DNA from: CAZCGA01 sp964498075
Lineage (GTDB): Bacteria > Desulfobacterota > Binatia > HRBIN30
Assembly (NCBI GenBank): GCA_964498075.1
Contig: CAZCGA010000019.1
Coordinates: 1 to 64,000, forward strand
Length of the DNA: 64,000 bases
Direction: 5' to 3'
Shown piece by piece: positions 8,108 through 17,000 of this stretch. The notes under the pieces were generated by a model, which saw only the letters and a list, made by a program, of their open reading frames with translations, did not search any database and was not told where the DNA came from. A program made the translations under genes and the position numbers. Every line of letters begins with the position of its first letter. Positions within the stretch are counted from its first letter, which is position 1.

Positions 8108-10147
8108 ATGCCGCGGACGCGCTACCTGAACAAGAAGTCGCTGCCTGAAACGCTGGCGCTGTTCGTCGACGGGCTGTCGATCCGCAACCGTGCAGCCGAG
8201 CTGGTGCCCGTGGAAGACAGCCTGCAGCGCGTCACGGCCGAGCCCATCTCGGCGCGCCTGTCGGCGCCGCATTACCACGGTGCTGCAATGGACGGTATCG
8301 CGGTGCGCGCCGAGGATACGTTCGGTGCGAGTGAGGCGCAGCCGGTCGAGCTAGAGCTGGCGCCGGAGCCGCGCGGCCGCACGCGGACGTTTTCCTATGT
8401 GGATACTGGGCAGCCGCTGCCGGCTTGGGCGAATGCGGTGATCATGATCGAGAACGTCTACCCGGGCGCCGAAGACACGGTGGCCATCCGCGCCGCGGCG
8501 GCACCGTGGCAGCACGTGCGATTGGTGGGTGAGGACATCGTGGCTACCGAGCCGTTGCTGCCGCGCGGGCATCGCATTCGTCCCTTCGACATCGGTGCGT
8601 TGCTCGCCGCGGGGCATCTGAGCATACCGGTCAAGCCGCGGCCGAGCGTCGCCATCATTCCGACCGGCAGCGAGCTGATCGAGCCGGGCGAAGCGGCGGC
8701 GCCGGGTGCGATCATCGAGTTCAGCTCCCGCGTCGTCGCCGCGTTCGTCACCGAGTGGGGCGGGCATCCGCATCGGCTACCGCGCGTACGTGACGAGTTG
8801 GCGCAGATCCAGGCCGCGGTCGGGACGGCGGCGAAGCAGCATGACATCGTCACGATCATCGCCGGATCGTCGGCCGGGGAGCACGACTTCACCGTCACCG
8901 CGCTCGGCAACCTCGGTGAGATTCTGGTGCACGGCATCGACATCATGCCGGGCAAGCCGGCGATCTGTTGTGTGGTGGACGGGACACCGGTGCTTGGGTT
9001 GCCGGGTTACCCGGTGTCGACGATCGTCGTGTGCCAGCAAGTGCTGCGCCCGCTCATCGCGAAGTTCCTTGGCCATCCGGCGGAGTCGCCGGAAACCGTG
9101 CGCGCGCTGGTGCCGCGCAAGATCCCGTCGAAGCTCGGGCTCGAAGAGTTCGTGCGCGTGACGCTCGGCCAGGTGGCCGAGCGGATCGTCGTCAACCCGC
9201 TCGGCCGCGGCGCCGGCGTGATCAGCACGATGGTCAAGGCGGACGGGTTCCTGCGCATCCCGCAGCTCTCAGAAGGCATCAACGCCGGCGAAGAAGTGAG
9301 CGTCGAGCTGCTGCGGCCGCGTTCGGAGATTGCCAACACGATCGTCTGTAGTGGCAGCCACGACCTGTCGATCGGCTTGCTGGAGGACGCGCTGAAGCGC
9401 CGCGCCCCGCACCTGAAGATCTCGGCGACCAACGTCGGGAGCTTGGGGGGGCTGCTGGCGCTGCGGCGCGGCGAGGCGCACCTGGTCGGGACGCACCTCC
9501 TCGATCCGCGCACCGGCGTCTACAACCTTCCCGACATCCGCCGTCACCTCAAGCTGGACGATGTCGTGGTGGTGAATCTCGTGGTGCGCGAGCAAGGACT
9601 GATCGTGCAGAAGGGCAACCCGAAGAAAATCCGCCGGCTGCAGGACCTGACCCGGGCGGACGTGCGCTTCGTCAACCGGCAGCCGGGCGCCGGCACACGG
9701 GTGCTGCTCGACTACAAGCTCGCCAAGCTGCGGGTGCGCCCGGAGCGCATTCACGGCTACCAGCGCGAGGAGTTCACTCACATGGCGGTTGCGGTCGCCG
9801 TCGCGAGCGGTCTCGCCGACTGCGGCCTGGGGGTGCGGTCTGCCGCCAACGCGCTCGGCCTGGACTTCATTCCGATCGAGAAGGAAGAGTACGATCTCGT
9901 CTTCCGCCGCGACTTCTATCTCAGCGCCGCTGGGCAGGCGTTGCTCGCGGCGATGCGGTCCGACGATTTCCGCGACGGTGTCACGCGGCTCGGCGGCTAC
10001 GACGTCGGGCGCGCCGGGACGGTGAAGCTCGGGCCGGAGGTCGCAACCCGCCGGCGAGCAACGCGCGCGAAGATCGTGAAGCGCGGCGCGTCGAAAGCCC
10101 GGCACGCGGAACCCGCGCGCAAGCGAGCGGCGGCGCGGCGGCGTTAG
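8108..10147 (+). CDS. MoeA-type molybdenum insertion domain fused to PBP-like domain
   Basis: Protein of 679 residues. Residues ~1-400 are MoeA/gephyrin-like, which inserts molybdate or tungstate into adenylylated molybdopterin: a GAAMDGIAVR-like N-terminus (HGAAMDGIA), the PTGSEL segment, the AGSSAGEHDF loop in place of the usual GGVSVG, and IMPGKPA. Residues ~410-640 are a periplasmic-binding-protein-like domain (PBP_like/LysR-substrate type) that senses a ligand, probably an oxyanion or cofactor. The last ~40 residues are Arg/Lys/Ala-rich. This fusion is known in archaea and some deltaproteobacteria-like groups. No other moa/mob gene is nearby. The next gene is on the opposite strand. Confidence 0.88.
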   Translation: MPRTRYLNKKSLPETLALFVDGLSIRNRAAELVPVEDSLQRVTAEPISARLSAPHYHGAAMDGIAVRAEDTFGASEAQPVELELAPEPRGRTRTFSYVDTGQPLPAWANAVIMIENVYPGAEDTVAIRAAAAPWQHVRLVGEDIVATEPLLPRGHRIRPFDIGALLAAGHLSIPVKPRPSVAIIPTGSELIEPGEAAAPGAIIEFSSRVVAAFVTEWGGHPHRLPRVRDELAQIQAAVGTAAKQHDIVTIIAGSSAGEHDFTVTALGNLGEILVHGIDIMPGKPAICCVVDGTPVLGLPGYPVSTIVVCQQVLRPLIAKFLGHPAESPETVRALVPRKIPSKLGLEEFVRVTLGQVAERIVVNPLGRGAGVISTMVKADGFLRIPQLSEGINAGEEVSVELLRPRSEIANTIVCSGSHDLSIGLLEDALKRRAPHLKISATNVGSLGGLLALRRGEAHLVGTHLLDPRTGVYNLPDIRRHLKLDDVVVVNLVVREQGLIVQKGNPKKIRRLQDLTRADVRFVNRQPGAGTRVLLDYKLAKLRVRPERIHGYQREEFTHMAVAVAVASGLADCGLGVRSAANALGLDFIPIEKEEYDLVFRRDFYLSAAGQALLAAMRSDDFRDGVTRLGGYDVGRAGTVKLGPEVATRRRATRAKIVKRGASKARHAEPARKRAAARRR

Positions 10148-10201
10148 TCGGCTCTAGCAGCCTTTCGGCGGGCCATAGAAATGACGCCGGCCGCAGGCCC
10201 T

Positions 10202-11644
10202 CTAGGCGGCGTCCACTTCCGGCCGCACCGTCTCGAGCAGCGTGGTGAGCTCTTCCCGCAGCACGCGCGGGAGGCGGATGACGCTGTCGACCATGCGAAT
10301 GTCGGGGATCAGCTCGGCGAGCTGGGCTTGCGGCTCCTCGCCGGCCTTGTGGCCGCGCAACGCTTGGAACGCCTGCATCACCTGCGGCGCCATCGGCGCG
10401 ACCGACGTCCCGCGCATCGCCAGGATGCGATGGCTGGGTGCGGCGAGCGCCAGGTAGGCGGCGCCGTAGGTGCCGCCGCCGAGGATGCTGACGATTGGGT
10501 GCCCGAGCAGCCGCGCCGCCACCATGGCGCGCAGACATTCGGCCAGGGCGCGGTGTAAGCCGAAACGCTCCTGCGCGAAATCCACCGCGTGCCCTTGGCA
10601 GAACAGGAAGGTCAGGATCGCGGCGCGCTCGGCTCCTGCCGGTTGCGTGGCGGCGCGGAGCATCTCGGTGACGACGGCCGCTTCCTCGATGCCGACGCCG
10701 CTGCTACGCGCCTGCTCCGGGCCGACGATGAACCCGAGCGCCGGCCGCTCGCCGAGTGTGCCCAGGGCTGCGTCGACGAGGCCGCGGTGCTGGATCGGCG
10801 CGGTCGGCTTCCACTGGCCGCGAAAGGAGTAACGCAGGAGGTCGCGCCGCCGACGCGCTGGTGGTGTGGCGTGTCGCAGGGTGACGGCGTTGTCCCGGAG
10901 ACGACTCTGCAGAGCCGCGGTCACCGCCGCGCTGGCCGCGATGCGGTCCTGCAGCGGTGCGACCAGCGGAGCACGCCGCGCCTCGGCAATGACGTCTCTG
11001 ACAAAGGCGCGCAACTGCCAGCGCACCGCGTCGGCCTCGTCCGGTACGACCACGTGGGCATCGCCGTTGGCGACGCGGTTTCCCGCCGCGGTCGCCTCGA
11101 GTGCCTCGCGTTCCGGTGTCGTCCCATTGAGCACGTCGCCCAAGAGTTTTGGCCCAGTGAGGCCCCAATGCGCGTCGGCGGTCATGATGATGCGCTCCGG
11201 CAACGCTGCCATTACGGCCGGCGCGCCGAAGCAGCCGCGCGGTCCGCTGATCACCGCGGCGAGGTGGACACCGGTCAGCGTCAGCCGAGCCAGCGCGACG
11301 CCCACCGCAGAGGCTGCGGCCAGTGCAATCGGCCCTTCCTCGACGCGCACGCCGCCGGTATCGAATCCGAGGATGAGTGCGACCGGCCGTCGGCTCCGCA
11401 CGGTCCCGCTCACGGCGCTCTCCGCGACGCCCGCCAGAATGCCGGCTTCGCGCATCCCGATGGTGCCGCCGCGCACGTGGCCGTCGGTCAGCGCGACCAG
11501 CACGGGAGCATCCGCCAGCAAGCCGGAGCCGACGACAAACGGCGCGTCGCTGACGTCGGCAAGCGGTACGAAGGTCCCCGGGTCGAGCAACGACTCGGCC
11601 CGCTGGACAGCGCTCATCGCGGAGAAACGGCTCGGTGTCGTCAT
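10202..11644 (-). CDS. Fused malonate decarboxylase-type beta/gamma carboxyltransferase
   Basis: About 480 residues with two crotonase-like carboxyltransferase halves. Residues ~1-235 resemble the beta subunit (MdcD) of biotin-independent malonate decarboxylase, with VGSGLLADAPVLVALTDG, GFDTGGVRVEEG and SGPRGCFGA. Residues ~260-480 resemble the gamma subunit (MdcE), with FLFCQGHAVDFAQERFGLHRA and ILGGGTYGAAYLA. In the known enzyme, beta and gamma decarboxylate malonyl-S-ACP. None of mdcA, mdcC or the cofactor-synthesis genes is nearby, so the acyl carrier is unknown. The frame extends 18 codons upstream to 11698; I chose ATG 11644, and an internal Met further in is also possible. Confidence 0.78.
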   Translation of the reverse strand: MTTPSRFSAMSAVQRAESLLDPGTFVPLADVSDAPFVVGSGLLADAPVLVALTDGHVRGGTIGMREAGILAGVAESAVSGTVRSRRPVALILGFDTGGVRVEEGPIALAAASAVGVALARLTLTGVHLAAVISGPRGCFGAPAVMAALPERIIMTADAHWGLTGPKLLGDVLNGTTPEREALEATAAGNRVANGDAHVVVPDEADAVRWQLRAFVRDVIAEARRAPLVAPLQDRIAASAAVTAALQSRLRDNAVTLRHATPPARRRRDLLRYSFRGQWKPTAPIQHRGLVDAALGTLGERPALGFIVGPEQARSSGVGIEEAAVVTEMLRAATQPAGAERAAILTFLFCQGHAVDFAQERFGLHRALAECLRAMVAARLLGHPIVSILGGGTYGAAYLALAAPSHRILAMRGTSVAPMAPQVMQAFQALRGHKAGEEPQAQLAELIPDIRMVDSVIRLPRVLREELTTLLETVRPEVDAA

Positions 11645-11800
11645 GGCCTCGCCGCTATTACGCCGGATTTCGGGCGAGAAATCCAACGTTCTACTCACCC
11701 TGTTCGCCTCAGGGCCAAGAAGCGGTGCGCCCCGAGCGTCGGCGGTTTCAGTGAGACGGGTCAGTGCGGAGGAGGGGCGGGCGCGCTGCGGACAGCGCGC

Positions 11801-12580
11801 TCAGCGGGCGATGACGACCATCTCGTTCGATGCGGACTCATAGGGGCGCCGGTCGAAGTCGCCGAAGATCCTGATCTCACCAAAGCCGGCGCGCGCCAGC
11901 AGATGCTCGAGCTCGTAGCGGAAGTAATAGCGCATGCGAATGTCGACCGTCTCGCTGCCCAAGAGCTTGTCGGCCCGCCGGCGCTCGTAACGAAAGAAGA
12001 CATGGATCAGCTGGCGCAGCTGGTCGCGGCGGACGGTCGCATAGCGAATGACATCCACGCCGTCTTGTTCGAAGCGCGCATCCTCCGCTTCGGGCTCCTC
12101 CGCCAACATCAGGCGTTCCAGACGCGGGTTGAAGACGTCGAACGCGAAGCAACCGCCCGGAGCCAGGTGGCGCCGGACGCAGGCGAGGCAGGCGAGCTGA
12201 TCCTCGACGGTGTACAGATGTTGGAAGACCCGGAAGGCCGAGTAGATCAGTCGGAAGCGATCCGGTGACAGATCGAAACGCTGCATCGCGGCCTGCACGA
12301 GGCGCAGGTTGGAGGGCAGCGTCTTCTGGCGCAGGGCTTCGAGCATACCCGGCGACGCGTCCAGCCCGGTGCAGGCGCCGCCGTCTTGTGCGATGGGGAG
12401 CAACACCCGTCCGGTTCCGCAGCCCAGCTCCAGCACAGGCGCGCCGCAGTCGCGAGCCAGCGAGCGGTAGAACTCGACGTCTCCCGACGGGTTGCGCAAC
12501 GGTGCGTAGGTGCCGTCATAGTACAGACTGGTCACCTTGCCGTACTCGTCGTTGTAGGCGGGGGGGGCGGGGGGCTGCAT
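11801..12580 (-). CDS. SAM-dependent methyltransferase with C-tract start
   Basis: About 259 residues, class I methyltransferase. Motif I is VLELGCGTGRVLLPIA, followed by GLDASPGMLEAL and the acidic/aromatic FRLIYSAFRVFQHL region; FAFDVFNPRL lies near motif V. The substrate is unknown. I chose ATG 12580 because the conserved-looking sequence begins just after it (PAYNDEYG); an upstream extension to 12643 looks like intergenic sequence. Codons 3-9 contain runs of six and eight C on the coding strand (12560-12574), where slippage would shift the frame right after the start. It faces away from the GH172 gene. Confidence 0.85.
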   Translation of the reverse strand: MQPPAPPAYNDEYGKVTSLYYDGTYAPLRNPSGDVEFYRSLARDCGAPVLELGCGTGRVLLPIAQDGGACTGLDASPGMLEALRQKTLPSNLRLVQAAMQRFDLSPDRFRLIYSAFRVFQHLYTVEDQLACLACVRRHLAPGGCFAFDVFNPRLERLMLAEEPEAEDARFEQDGVDVIRYATVRRDQLRQLIHVFFRYERRRADKLLGSETVDIRMRYYFRYELEHLLARAGFGEIRIFGDFDRRPYESASNEMVVIAR

Positions 12581-12709
12581 GCGGAGCGATGCTATCGGAA
12601 GCCGCGACCCCACGCACGCGGACCGCGGGCCAAAGGTTTCCACGAGCGGAGCACCGAACAGGTTTGACGGCGCGCGCCGAAGGCGGCTACAGTCGCGGCC
12701 GTGTGGCGG

Positions 12710-13867
12710 ATGCTCGACCCTTCGTTCGTTGACCCGACGCTCGACTCGCGGGCGGTGACGTTCGAGAACCCGACGGGTGAGCGAGGTGCCGGCGGCAAGA
12801 GCTTCGGCGGCCGCAAGGGCGCGCCATCACGGCGTATCGCCCCCGGTGAAACGGTGGTGCTCGCCGACCTGCGTGGCCCCGGAACGCTGCGGCACATCTG
12901 GATGACGTTCCCGCCGGCACCGCCGGAGGGGATGCGGGGTGTGTGGTTGGAGGTATTCTATGACGGCGCCCGCGAGCCCAGCGCGTCGGTGCCGTGCCTC
13001 GATTTCTTCGGCCTGCCGCACGGGCGGCCGGTGGCCTACGCGTCGGCGCTGACGGCGGCGCACGAGGGGCGCGGCTTCAACGCCTACCTGCCGATACCGT
13101 TCCGCGACGCCGTGCGCGTCGAGCTGACGAACGCGGCGTCGCGGCCCGTGGACCTCTACTACCAGATCGACTACACGCTGGAGCGGTCGATCGGCGAGCA
13201 GGCCGGCTATCTCCACGTCAGCTTCCGGCGGGAGAATCCCACCGTGCAGCGGCGTGACTTCGTGATCGCAGACGGGTGGCGCGGTCCGGGTCGATTCCTC
13301 GGCTGCAACGTCGGCGTGCGCGTGATCGACCCGGGGTTCTGGTACGGCGAGGGCGAGGTGAAGATCTACCGTGACGGCGATGACGCGTACCCGACGATCT
13401 GCGGCACGGGGTTGGAGGACTACGTTGGCAGTGCGTGGGGGCTCGGTGCGCACGCGGCGCCGTATGCCGGCGCGCCGCTCGATGTGCGTGCGCCGGTGGG
13501 TGGGCCGAACCCGGACTTTGTGGGGTTCTACCGCTGGCATCTGCTCGATCCGATCATGTTTGAGCGCGCGCTGCGGGTCACCATCCAGCAGATCGGCTTC
13601 GCGATGTTCGTGGCCGGTCAGGAAGAGGCGTTCGAACGCTACCAGCGGACGAACCCAGTGGCCGGCCGCGGCTGGGGGCGCAACCCGCGTCCCGGCGTAC
13701 TCGCCCACGGCATCGCCGAGCGTATCGACGACTACTGCGCCACGGCCTACGTTTACTGCCGCGAGCCGCAGTCCGTGCCGCGCCTGGACGTCGGCGCCGC
13801 CGTGGCAGACATCGCCCGCCGCCCATACGAGCAGCCGCACCCGCTCGAAGCGTTGCTGAGCCCCTGA
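12710..13867 (+). CDS. DUF2961 / GH172 family glycoside hydrolase-like protein
   Basis: About 385 residues of the DUF2961 family, now glycoside hydrolase family 172, whose characterised members act on alpha-fructofuranosides or D-arabinofuranosides. Visible family features are GPGTLRHIWMTFPP near the N-terminus, the RPVDLYYQIDYTL region, CGTGLEDYVGSAWG with a likely catalytic glutamate, and GFYRWHLLDP. No signal peptide is present. The frame is open from GTG 12701; ATG 12710 is three codons later and equally likely. It stands alone between a divergent methyltransferase and the giant RT gene, with no sugar transporter beside it, so the substrate is unknown. Confidence 0.82.
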   Translation: MLDPSFVDPTLDSRAVTFENPTGERGAGGKSFGGRKGAPSRRIAPGETVVLADLRGPGTLRHIWMTFPPAPPEGMRGVWLEVFYDGAREPSASVPCLDFFGLPHGRPVAYASALTAAHEGRGFNAYLPIPFRDAVRVELTNAASRPVDLYYQIDYTLERSIGEQAGYLHVSFRRENPTVQRRDFVIADGWRGPGRFLGCNVGVRVIDPGFWYGEGEVKIYRDGDDAYPTICGTGLEDYVGSAWGLGAHAAPYAGAPLDVRAPVGGPNPDFVGFYRWHLLDPIMFERALRVTIQQIGFAMFVAGQEEAFERYQRTNPVAGRGWGRNPRPGVLAHGIAERIDDYCATAYVYCREPQSVPRLDVGAAVADIARRPYEQPHPLEALLSP

Positions 13868-14057
13868 CCTCCCCCCTGGCCTTTAGCGACGACGGTCTGG
13901 CCATTTCCGGGAGCAGTAGTGAGCGCTGACGGTGAGGCTCGGGTGCCTCGTTAGCGGCGCGGCGCAGTGTAGTGAGGTCGTGCCCTCATTGCTTGGACCA
14001 CACTGACTTTTCTCTTCGAAGAGCTTCTGCTAGTCCGAAACGAGGGGATGTAGTTGG

Positions 14058-17000
14058 GTGGCTGGCAATACGACTTCTCGGAAGGTCATCTCCGATATTC
14101 TGGAGCGCACCGACCTGGTGTCCCTTGCGCAAAGCTTGGGGCTGCAGATTCAAGCTTCCGGCCGACGAGTACCAGTTGCGCTGTGTCCATATCACTCAGA
14201 TCATCGGCCGTCGCTGAACTTCTTCCCCGCACAAGCGGGCTCCCGTGCTCACTTCCACTGCTTCGCGTGTAGCGCGCACGGCGATGCATTTGACCTGGTG
14301 CGTAAGGTCAAGGGTTTCGCATCCTTCCGTGACGCCCTCGTTTGGCTGGCAGACCACGCAGGCGTGCGCCTTCCCGCTCGGGGCCAGAAGAGAGGCGCAG
14401 CTGTCGTTGACGAAACATCGGGGTTGAACCTTGCGCTGAAGGTGTTTCGACAGCAGGACTCAGACGAACCGACAAGATTGGATGCTTGGGCGCGAGAGCG
14501 GCATCTCGATCTGCCGTTCCTGAGGGACGCAGAAGTGTACGGCGTGGCGGGCAACAGCCTCAGCCGCACCGTTGCACGAGATGACCGTGAGGCCCTTGAA
14601 GCGCTTGGTGAGGCTGGCCTACTGACTCGGCGCCAACGTGTCGAGCCCGATGCCCAGACCAAGCTCGACATTGAGCTTCCTCGGCAGGACCTCTTCCGTA
14701 CTGACCGCGTCGTCTTCAGCCTCCGCGATCTCCGAGGAACACTGGTGGGCTTCGCAGGTCGAGCGGTTCGACAGCACGACGAGCCCAAGTACCTTTACAC
14801 AGTCGGCCTTCGGAAGAGTCAGTTGCTCTATCGTGCCGACCGCGTCTTCGAGAAGGCGAAGGAAGCGTCAATCGAAGATGGCCAATTGCATCTATTCCTA
14901 GTCGAGGGGCTTGTCGACGCGCTGCGGCTTGAATCTCTGGGCATCCCCGCTGCAGCGATACTTGGCTCTAGTCTCGCAGCCGGCCAAATCGAAGTCCTTT
15001 CTCGCATCGCAGATCGACTGGATCAGAACGATGCGGCCTTACTCGTCCACGTCTTCCTGGATACCGACGACCCCGGGCGGCGGGCAGCAGTCCGATTGCT
15101 ACCGAATCTCCTGCAAGCAGCGACGCAGCGACCGGGCTTCAACGTCGATGTGATTCAGCCGCCACGTTCGTCTTGGGGGAAGGGGACCGACCCAGACACG
15201 CTCTTGCGAGATGGCCGCGACCGTGACGAGGCCTTGGCGATTCTGAAGAGCTGGTCCCGCTCCCCAATGTCGACACTGTTGGCAGATCGACTGGAGTGTT
15301 CTGTCGGCGAGCTTGAACAATGTTGGGAGCGTGCGTCACCGGGGACGCGCAGTCGCGCGCTCCGACTAGTCGAGAAGTCCGTTCCTCAGAAGTCGTGGGC
15401 GGACATCTTGGCCCGCACGTCGCCGTTCTCCCGATGGGTCGGCGAAGAGGCTGCAGACGAAAACTGGGTAGTTTCACTGCGACGGTTCCTGGAAGCGGGC
15501 CCGCGGGACGACACGTTAAGGCCGGTCACGCGCTTACCACTGGCTGATGAGGTGAGCGAGAAGCATAAGCTACTGCGGGCAATCGGAGTGGCGCAGGCGA
15601 GCACGCAACGGCGAGAGTTCCCGATCGATCATGGCAGCTGGGATCGACTGAGGCTTGCGGCAGATGCGTTTTACCACCCACTAAAGCAGCGCCTCGAGAG
15701 AGACACGAAGCCGTCCGAGCGGATGCTTGCCGTGTACGTGCCGAAGGCTGACGGCCGCCAACGTCTCAAGGCTATTCCCTGCCCTGAAGACCTAGCACTG
15801 CAACAGTATGTGTTGAGCGAAATCCTTCGCGAGCATCCCGAGTCGAAGAGCTTTGCCGAATTCGTTCCCGCAATTCGCTTCTGGCCTGGATCGGATGGCG
15901 GAGGAAGGATCACCGTCACTGGTCCCGACGATATGCGTCCAGTCCGAGACGAAGTCGTCAGCTTCGCATACCAGGTTCGCATGGATGTCTTGAACGGACT
16001 CCAGCCGCCGGGTCGCGAGGGAATGTTTCGGAGGTACTACGACTGCTGGACGGGTTTTATCGACTACGTCCAGCGACGATCGCGTCGGTTCCGCGCAACG
16101 GCGCTCTACGTGGCACGGCTCGATATTCGGGGCTTCTACGACAACCTTTCCCGGGACACCGTAGTGAATGCGCTTACACCGGGGCTCGCGAAAGCCTTGG
16201 AGTACGGGGACGCCGCCCGGCTGCTCCTCCCGAGGGAACTTCAAACCGACAGCGCCGCCAAGCGTGCGGGAAGAATCGTCGATTGGTTGGCAGACCAGAG
16301 TTTCAACTACAAGTACCTCGACCCAGCTGACGCGAAGGAGGCGCACCCGCCACGAGCCGATCGAGGTGTTCCGCAAGGGCCGGATCTGTCTGCATACCTC
16401 GCGAACATCGCCCTGTTTGGCTTCGACCGGCGTCTCACTGAGGAGATCGCGCGTCTTGACGAGGAGGCGCGCATCTCGGCTGGCGTGTCCTGGGTCGTCA
16501 GCGGGATCTACGCTCGCTACGTTGACGACATCGTTGTGGTCACGACCACGGCGGCCGACCTCGCAAGGCTTCGTGTGATCATCGAGACGGAGCTTGCCAA
16601 GTTGGGGTTGGAACTCAACGGCAAGGCGGAACCGGAAGCCCCCAAGACGCCGACGCAGTTCCGCCGTTGGCTCACGAGCCACCGCGGAGCGGGCTTTGGC
16701 GCCTCAGGTCTATTCGGTGAAGCACCGCCGATGCTGGGCCTACCTCGTCTCGACTTCCTCGCTGATGCGGGAGATGTGGACCGGGCGGACGCGTTGTCGA
16801 TCCTACACAGTTCCGAGGTGGACCGTGTTGTCGTCCCGCGCAAGGACATCCGGCAACGAATTCAGAGCGCCCTCAAGGCCGACGAGCTTCGGTACGGGGA
16901 GTACGTAGCCGCCGCACGTGGCCTGTGGACCTGCGTCGTGGATAACCACACTCCTGCGGTCGGAGATCCAGACCCAATTGACCCAGAGACCGTGAGGAGA

